A stretch of 64,000 bases of DNA, from positions 186,001 to 250,000 of the forward strand of contig NZ_AEYE02000005.1 in NCBI RefSeq assembly GCF_000298315.2, written 5' to 3'. Source of the stretch: Rhizobium grahamii CCGE 502. GTDB lineage: Bacteria > Pseudomonadota > Alphaproteobacteria > Rhizobiales > Rhizobiaceae. The position numbers and the translations under genes are program-made. Shown here piece after piece: positions 62,140 to 64,000 of this stretch (positions within the stretch are counted from its first letter, which is position 1; each line of letters opens with the position of its first letter). The notes beneath the pieces were generated by a model, which ran no database searches, was not told the origin of the DNA, and saw nothing but the letters and a program-made list of their open reading frames with translations.

Positions 62140-62165
62140 CGAGGCTGGCCCGGTGACCAGCCTCG
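62140..62165 (+). terminator. Hairpin downstream of the alpha/beta hydrolase gene
   Basis: A 9-bp perfect stem (CGAGGCTGG / CCAGCCTCG) with an 8-base loop, 23 bases after the stop. There is no T-tract, so its terminator role is tentative. Confidence 0.4.
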
Positions 62166-62229
62166 CGCCAGCCGCAAGTGCCATCCTTGCCGCAGCTATA
62201 CGTCTCGCTGTTGTCGATGAGGGTGTTTT

Positions 62230-63066
62230 ATGACTGTTCTCAGCCGGGTGTCGCCATTTGCCGGGCTTGCGGCCGCTGCTCTTTGCCTGAGCGGCTGCAA
62301 TATCCTCATTCCGGATACCGGTGCCACCGATCCCGCCCGCTTCGTGCAGGAAACATCGCCTGTCTTCTATAATCCGCCCGGTGTCGATCCCATGCGGGTC
62401 AAGCCGATCGATACGCCGGTCCCGCAGCGGCCGGGTGTGCCGCCGACGATCTATAACCAGACCTATGGCATCCCGGGCGCGAACTTTAGCCGGACCTACG
62501 GCCTGCCGGTCACCAATCCGGTGAACAGCGCCATGTACGGCCAGGTACGCGACACCGACTTTACGCTGCCGGCGATACCAGTCAGCCGCATCGATCCGCA
62601 ATATCTGCGACAGGAGGTCGACTACCCGACCAAGGAAAAGCCCGGCACGATCGTCGTCGATACCCGGACCAAGCACCTCTATTTCGTTGAGCCTGGCGGC
62701 AAGGCAATGCGCTACGGTGTCGGCATCGGCCGTGAAGGCTATGCATGGTCCGGCCGCGGCGTCATTCAATGGAAGCAGAAGTGGCCGCGCTGGACGCCGC
62801 CCGACGAAATGGTCGCGCGCCAGCCGGATGTTCGGGCCTTCTCCGCGGAAAACGGCGGCATGAATCCCGGCCTCGGTAACCCGCTGGGCGCGCGGGCGCT
62901 TTATATCTTCAAGGATGGGCAGGATACGCTCTACCGCATCCACGGAACGCCGGACTGGCAGTCGGTCGGAAAGTCCACATCGTCGGGCTGCGTCCGCATG
63001 CTGAATCAGGATGTGGTCGACCTTTACGACCGCGTTCCGGCAAAGACCGAAATCGTCGTGATGTAG
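62230..63066 (+). CDS. L,D-transpeptidase lipoprotein
   Basis: A 278-residue ErfK/YbiS-family enzyme that makes or remodels peptidoglycan 3-3 cross-links or anchors proteins. The N-terminus is a lipoprotein signal (AAALCLSGCN, Cys at about residue 21). The YkuD catalytic domain (about 135-278) has the histidine in YRIHGTPDW and the catalytic Cys254 in TSSGCVRMLNQ. A paralogue follows. Presence of two adjacent copies fits rhizobial polar growth, which relies heavily on L,D-transpeptidases. Confidence 0.92.
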   Translation: MTVLSRVSPFAGLAAAALCLSGCNILIPDTGATDPARFVQETSPVFYNPPGVDPMRVKPIDTPVPQRPGVPPTIYNQTYGIPGANFSRTYGLPVTNPVNSAMYGQVRDTDFTLPAIPVSRIDPQYLRQEVDYPTKEKPGTIVVDTRTKHLYFVEPGGKAMRYGVGIGREGYAWSGRGVIQWKQKWPRWTPPDEMVARQPDVRAFSAENGGMNPGLGNPLGARALYIFKDGQDTLYRIHGTPDWQSVGKSTSSGCVRMLNQDVVDLYDRVPAKTEIVVM

Positions 63067-63233
63067 TCGCGCAACAGCACTGGTGATATCGTCTCGCGGC
63101 AGGCGGACACGACTTCGTGAGGTGGTGGTTTATTTAACGGATGGCGATAGATTTCTTGTCTTGTCACCGACGTTGAGCCAACTTCCGCGAAGGGCGTTCG
63201 TCCTTCCAGCGCAACAGGAAACCAGACCCGCGT

Positions 63234-63953
63234 ATGAGCTTCGAAAAACCCCTTTCCCGCCGCAGCTTCCTTTCCTTTTCGGCAATGACCGCAGCTTCGG
63301 CGCTGACCGGGTGTGCATCCACGGCTGGACCGCCGCCTTATTCCACGGCTCAGCCGGTGGTCATGCGCGCTCCAGTCCAGGCGCCGCAGACGCCGGGTGA
63401 CGCCGAATTGGCGGTCATGTACGGCCCGATCGAGGACGGTGGCTTCCTCATTCCCGCGGTGCCCTATCAGCAGATCGATCCGCGCTTCTATCGTCAGCAG
63501 GTCGTCGATTCGACCGGCCAGGCGCCCGGCACGATCGTCGTCGATACGCCCTCGCGTTTCCTGTATCTCGTCCAGCCCGGCGGCACTGCGATGCGCTACG
63601 GCGTTGGTATCGGCCGCGAAGGCTTCGCTTGGCAGGGCTCCGGCGTTATCCAATGGCGTCAAAGGTGGCCGCGCTGGAAGCCGCCGAACGAGATGGTCGC
63701 GCGCCAGCCCGAACTCGCCAAGTATTCGATCGAAAACGGCGGCATGGAGCCGGGTCTGAAGAACCCGCTCGGTGCACGTGCGCTCTATATTTTCTCGAAT
63801 GGCGAAGACACGCTCTACCGCCTGCACGGCAATCCGGATTGGCGTTCAATCGGCAAGGCAGTATCGTCAGGCTGCGTGCGCCTGCTGAACCAGGACATCA
63901 TCGACCTCTATGACCGTGTGCCGAACAAGGCGCCGGTCGTCGTTCTGCAGTGA
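63234..63953 (+). CDS. L,D-transpeptidase lipoprotein, second copy
   Basis: A 239-residue paralogue of the preceding gene. The signal starts SRRSFLSFSAMTAASALTGC, a twin-arginine-like region followed by a lipobox (LTGC). The YkuD domain has RLHGNPDW and the catalytic Cys214 in VSSGCVRLLNQ. It is about 40 residues shorter than its neighbour, mostly in the N-terminal linker. The 167-base spacer between them shows nothing assignable. The remaining 47 bases of the window hold no gene. Confidence 0.92.
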   Translation: MSFEKPLSRRSFLSFSAMTAASALTGCASTAGPPPYSTAQPVVMRAPVQAPQTPGDAELAVMYGPIEDGGFLIPAVPYQQIDPRFYRQQVVDSTGQAPGTIVVDTPSRFLYLVQPGGTAMRYGVGIGREGFAWQGSGVIQWRQRWPRWKPPNEMVARQPELAKYSIENGGMEPGLKNPLGARALYIFSNGEDTLYRLHGNPDWRSIGKAVSSGCVRLLNQDIIDLYDRVPNKAPVVVLQ

Positions 63954-64000
63954 TCGATTTGAATCCCGCTGTCTCCCTTTCCCCAGGGAGGCAGCATCTC

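Noticed and set aside
1-64000. CRISPR array, insertion sequence or rRNA genes
   Set aside because: No regularly spaced repeats, transposase motifs with flanking inverted repeats, or rRNA-like stretches were seen.

Overview
The window is GC-rich chromosomal DNA of a Rhizobiaceae bacterium (Rhizobium/Ensifer/Sinorhizobium type). This rests on recognisable families: a DUF982 protein, a Rhizobium etli-type (ReAV-like) L-asparaginase, cysHDN sulfate assimilation with an APS-reductase-type CysH, betIBA, HWE-family histidine kinases and a TIGR03808-type Tat-exported repeat protein. The species cannot be fixed from the sequence alone.

Positions 1 to about 23,908 are the right-hand part of a siphovirus-like prophage. 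The window opens inside the large terminase gene and runs through an HK97-type head module (portal, protease, capsid), head-tail joining proteins, and a tail module with tube, assembly chaperone, tape measure, tail-tip J-like protein and fibre. A GNAT acetyltransferase sits among the tail genes. The lysis cassette follows: a membrane-tethered GH19 endolysin, a nested Rz/Rz1-like spanin pair and two small membrane proteins. A block of small cargo genes on the opposite strand comes next, including an Arc-like repressor with a palindromic operator. The prophage ends at the 3' half of a tRNA-Pro(CGG) gene, which is the probable attachment site. Integrase, repressor and replication genes are not in the window and presumably lie to the left.

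From 23.9 kb on the DNA is ordinary chromosome. 24.0-29.4 kb holds a lone CheB-type methylesterase divergent from a CheB-CheR-PAS-HWE kinase fusion and its single-domain response regulator. 29.5-32.4 kb holds ureidoglycine aminohydrolase and an ABC exporter. 32.5-36.6 kb is cysH-cysD-cysN, divergent from an Rrf2-type regulator. 36.6-39.1 kb has a ClC channel and a small exported/membrane pair. 39.1-42.9 kb is the betI-betB-betA glycine betaine operon with a perfect palindromic operator. 43-46 kb has an HdeD-like protein, an orphan ParD-like antitoxin and an EAL-CBS-GGDEF protein.

46-50.6 kb contains a quinone oxidoreductase, two MFS transporters and a cysteine-rich SufR/ArsR-like regulator divergent from one of them. 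50.7-53.8 kb has the asparaginase, a membrane protein, and a DeoR regulator divergent from a small deoxyribosyltransferase-like protein, with a symmetric four-half-site operator between them. 53.9-58.3 kb carries two glutathione S-transferases, a YjbR protein, a LysR regulator and the Tat-exported beta-helix protein. 58.4-61.1 kb is a metallo-beta-lactamase exonuclease coupled to an ATP-dependent DNA ligase. 61.2-64 kb has an exported alpha/beta hydrolase and two paralogous L,D-transpeptidases. No rRNA, insertion sequence or CRISPR array was seen.
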